Assembly (NCBI GenBank): GCA_964057225.1 | Contig: OZ059898.1 | Span: 2,976,001-3,040,000 of the forward strand | Length of the DNA stretch: 64,000 bases | Direction of reading: 5' to 3' | DNA from: Auanema rhodensis | Taxonomy: Eukaryota > Nematoda > Chromadorea > Rhabditida > Rhabditidae | Shown here: piece by piece, positions 61,431 through 64,000 of the stretch | Numbering within the stretch: the stretch's first letter is position 1 | Layout: each line of letters begins with the position of its first letter | Notes under the pieces: model-generated | The model's input: only the letters and a program-made list of their open reading frames with translations | What the model was told of the DNA's origin: nothing | Database searches by the model: none | Program-made: the position numbers and the translations under genes

Positions 61431-62832
61431 ACTAATTTTTGTATCAAGCGTTTCTCAATGTAGTATAGTGCATTCGATGCGGATTTTTAAGCTGCGTCGA
61501 TCTGTGTTATCAGATTTGCGCTAGCTTAGAAATGCACCCAGATATCAACTGATATAAGTTCACACTTATATCCTCGATTTTCACCCTGAAGAATTAACTT
61601 TTTCGTTGAATAACATTGTCTATCGTCTTTGCCTTGAAAAATGGAATCTAAAAACATCTACTTTTTGGTAAATTATTTTGAAATTTTTCGAAAAAATTTT
61701 TGTCAAAATGTTTTTGGAAGCAATGTTGAGTGTACATGGAAACTCAACATACACTAATGCATCATTTTTCAAACGATCATAACTAATTTTTGTATCAAGC
61801 GTTTCTCAATGTAGTATAGTGCATTCGATCCGGATTTTTAAGCTGCGTCGATCTGTGTTATCAGATTTGCGCTAGCTTAGAAATGCACCCAGATATCAAC
61901 TGATATAAGTTCACACTTATATCCTCGATTTTCACCCTGAAGAAATAATTTTTTCGTTGAATAACATTGTCCATCGTCTTTGCCTTGAAAAAAGGAATCT
62001 AAAAACATCTACTTTTTGCTAAATTATTTTGAAATTTTTCGAAAAAATTTTTGTCAAAATTTTTTGGAAGCAATGTTGAGTGTACATGGAAACTCAACAT
62101 ACACTAATGCATCATTTTTCAAACGATCATAACTAATTTTTGTATTAAGCGTTTTTCAATGTAGTATAGTGCATTCGATGCGGATTTTTAAGCTGCGTCG
62201 ATCTGTGTTATCACATTTGCGCTAGCTTAAAAATGCACCGAGATATCAACTGATATAAGTTCACACTTATATCCTCGATTTTCACCCTGAAGAAATAATT
62301 TTTTCGTTGAATAACATTGTCCATCGTCTTTGCCTTGAAAAAAGGAATCTAAAAACATCTACTTTTTGCTAAATTATTTTGAAATTTTTCGAAAAAATTT
62401 TTGTCAAAATTTTTTGGAAGCAATGTTGAGTGTACATGGAAACTCAACATACACTAATGCATCATTTTTCAAACGATCATAACTAATTTTTGTATTAAGC
62501 GTTTCTCAATGTAGTATAGTTCATTCGATGCGGATTTTTAAGCTGCGTCGATCTGTGTTATCAGATTTGCGCTAGCTTAAAAATGCACCGAGATATCAAC
62601 TGATATAAGTTTACACTTATATCCTCGATTTTCACCCTGAAGAATTAATTTTTTCGTTGAATAACATTGTCCATCGTCTTTGCCTTGAAAAAAGGAATCT
62701 AAAAACATCTACTTTTTGCTAAATTATTTTGAAATTTTTCGAAAAAATTTTTGTCAAAATGTTTTTGGAAGCAATGTTGAGTGTACATGGAAACTCAACA
62801 TACACTAATGCATCATTTTTCAAACGATCATA
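61080..62832 (+). repeat. Five-monomer HOR, copy 1 (1753 bp)
   Basis: Units: 61080 (GATACAAG, GATTCT, GCTATATTA), 61431 (CTTAGAAATGCACCCAG, GGTA), 61782 (GATCCGG, same CTTAGAAATGCACCCAG, no G280), 62132 (TTAAGCGTTTTTC, TATCACATTT, no G280) and 62482 (AGTTTACAC, TAGTTCATTCG). Two 350-bp units give 1753 bp. The first unit is shared with the end of the preceding segment. Confidence 0.83.
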
Positions 62833-64000
62833 ACTAATTTTTGTATTAAGCGTTTCTCAATGTAGTATAGTGCATTCGATGCGGATTTTTAAGCTGCGTC
62901 GATCTGTGTTATCAGATTTGCGCTAGCTTAAAAATGCACCGAGATATCAACTGATACAAGTTCACACTTATATCCTCGATTTTCACCCTGAAGAAATAAT
63001 TTTTTCGTTGAATAACATTGTCCATCGTCTTTGCCTTGAAAAAAGGATTCTAAAAACATCTACTTTTTGCTATATTATTTTGAAATTTTTCGAAAAAATT
63101 TTTGTCAAAATGTTTTTGGAAGCAATGTTGAGTGTACATGGAAACTCAACATACACTAATGCATCATTTTTCAAACGATCATAACTAATTTTTGTATCAA
63201 GCGTTTCTCAATGTAGTATAGTGCATTCGATGCGGATTTTTAAGCTGCGTCGATCTGTGTTATCAGATTTGCGCTAGCTTAGAAATGCACCCAGATATCA
63301 ACTGATATAAGTTCACACTTATATCCTCGATTTTCACCCTGAAGAATTAACTTTTTCGTTGAATAACATTGTCTATCGTCTTTGCCTTGAAAAATGGAAT
63401 CTAAAAACATCTACTTTTTGGTAAATTATTTTGAAATTTTTCGAAAAAATTTTTGTCAAAATGTTTTTGGAAGCAATGTTGAGTGTACATGGAAACTCAA
63501 CATACACTAATGCATCATTTTTCAAACGATCATAACTAATTTTTGTATCAAGCGTTTCTCAATGTAGTATAGTGCATTCGATCCGGATTTTTAAGCTGCG
63601 TCGATCTGTGTTATCAGATTTGCGCTAGCTTAAAAATGCACCGAGATATCAACTGATATAAGTTCACACTTATATCCTCGATTTTCACCCTGAAGAAATA
63701 ATTTTTTCGTTGAATAACATTGTCCATCGTCTTTGCCTTGAAAAAAGGAATCTAAAAACATCTACTTTTTGCTAAATTATTTTGAAATTTTTCGAAAAAA
63801 TTTTTGTCAAAATTTTTTGGAAGCAATGTTGAGTGTACATGGAAACTCAACATACACTAATGCATCATTTTTCAAACGATCATAACTAATTTTTGTATTA
63901 AGCGTTTTTCAATGTAGTATAGTGCATTCGATGCGGATTTTTAAGCTGCGTCGATCTGTGTTATCAGATTTGCGCTAGCTTAAAAATGCACCGAGATATC
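62833..64000 (+). repeat. Five-monomer HOR, copy 2, cut by the window end
   Basis: Units 62833, 63184, 63535 and 63885 (116 bp only) follow the order of 61080, 61431, 61782 and 62132. CTTAGAAATGCACCCAG is present at 63184 but not at 63535. The array continues past the window edge at offset 116 of the last unit. Confidence 0.83.

Larger units (their letters stand above)
1..64000. repeat. 351-bp satellite DNA array filling the window
   Basis: Tandem 351-bp monomers occupy the window from end to end. Phase was followed with the landmark ACTAATTTTTGTA: 1, 352, 703 and so on to 12637 in the left part, then 15466 to 63885 in the right part. A consensus unit counted by hand has 57 C and 52 G in 351 bases (31% G+C) and 11 CpG. 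Most neighbouring units differ at only a few positions, drawn from a limited set of recurring variants. Every unit I checked keeps GATATC (offset 111) and nearly all keep GCTAGC (90) and ATGCAT (327); AAGCTT (16) is present only in some subtypes. No unique sequence, gene or mobile element interrupts the array. A satellite of this kind is typical of centromeric or pericentromeric heterochromatin. The species and the published family name, if any, cannot be read from the sequence. Confidence 0.98.

Noticed and set aside
1-64000. CRISPR array
   Set aside because: Repeats are directly abutting 351-bp units with no unique spacers and no cas genes.
1-64000. Telomeric repeats
   Set aside because: No TTAGG, TTAGGG or similar short tandem run occurs; single matches are incidental.
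1-64000. Assignment to a named satellite family (for example the roughly 360-bp beetle satellites)
   Set aside because: Unit length and AT richness are similar, but I cannot compare the sequences here. A search of the consensus against satellite and repeat databases would decide it.

Overview
The whole window is one eukaryotic satellite DNA array. I see no protein-coding gene, RNA gene, transposon or unique sequence. The unit is a 351-bp monomer of about 31% G+C. Offset 1 in this annotation is the first base of ACTAATTTTTGTA. By direct counting the window holds about 185 complete or partial units: 36 complete plus a 168-bp partial on the left (1-12804, + orientation), a 2335-bp inverted block (12805-15139, - orientation), and 138 complete plus two partial units on the right (15140-64000, + orientation).

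The organism cannot be named from the sequence. Array length, near-perfect phasing and higher-order structure point to pericentromeric or centromeric heterochromatin of a eukaryote. CpG is not depleted: 11 CpG per consensus monomer, observed/expected about 1.3 by my hand count. That fits an animal with little or no CpG methylation of this DNA, such as many insects, but it is only a hint.

Layout. (1) 1-12804: array built mainly of two subtypes, A (C168, T191, T212) and B (C172, A212), with a run of apparently identical A units at 4213-6318. (2) 12805-15139: inverted block with rearranged junctions, an internal 250-bp deletion and a 25-bp duplication at its left edge. (3) 15140-23538: a 7-monomer higher-order repeat (HOR, 2457 bp) in two copies, carrying a GGATCC subtype also present in the inverted block. 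(4) 23539-33359: 6- to 7-monomer and 3-monomer HORs with varying numbers of 350-bp units. (5) 33360-42128: 702-bp dimers, 1403-bp tetramers and 701-bp dimers. (6) 42129-54410: subtypes defined by TTTTATAAG, GCTGAATTA and TTGAATG, ending in an 8-monomer HOR (about 2807 bp) in two nearly identical copies. (7) 54411-64000: mosaic units and 7-, 2- and 5-monomer repeats.

The monomer has internal structure: a nested 51-nt hairpin (offsets 53-103), a 22-nt hairpin (121-142), a TTTTTCGAAAAA palindrome (254-265), a 9-bp inverted repeat (293-320), and a partial CENP-B-box-like string TTTCGTTG (171-178). Whether any of these is functional is unproven. The short open frames in the window are by-products of monomer variants and are not called as genes. 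Variant comparisons were made by eye, so counts of differences are approximate; phase coordinates were checked arithmetically.
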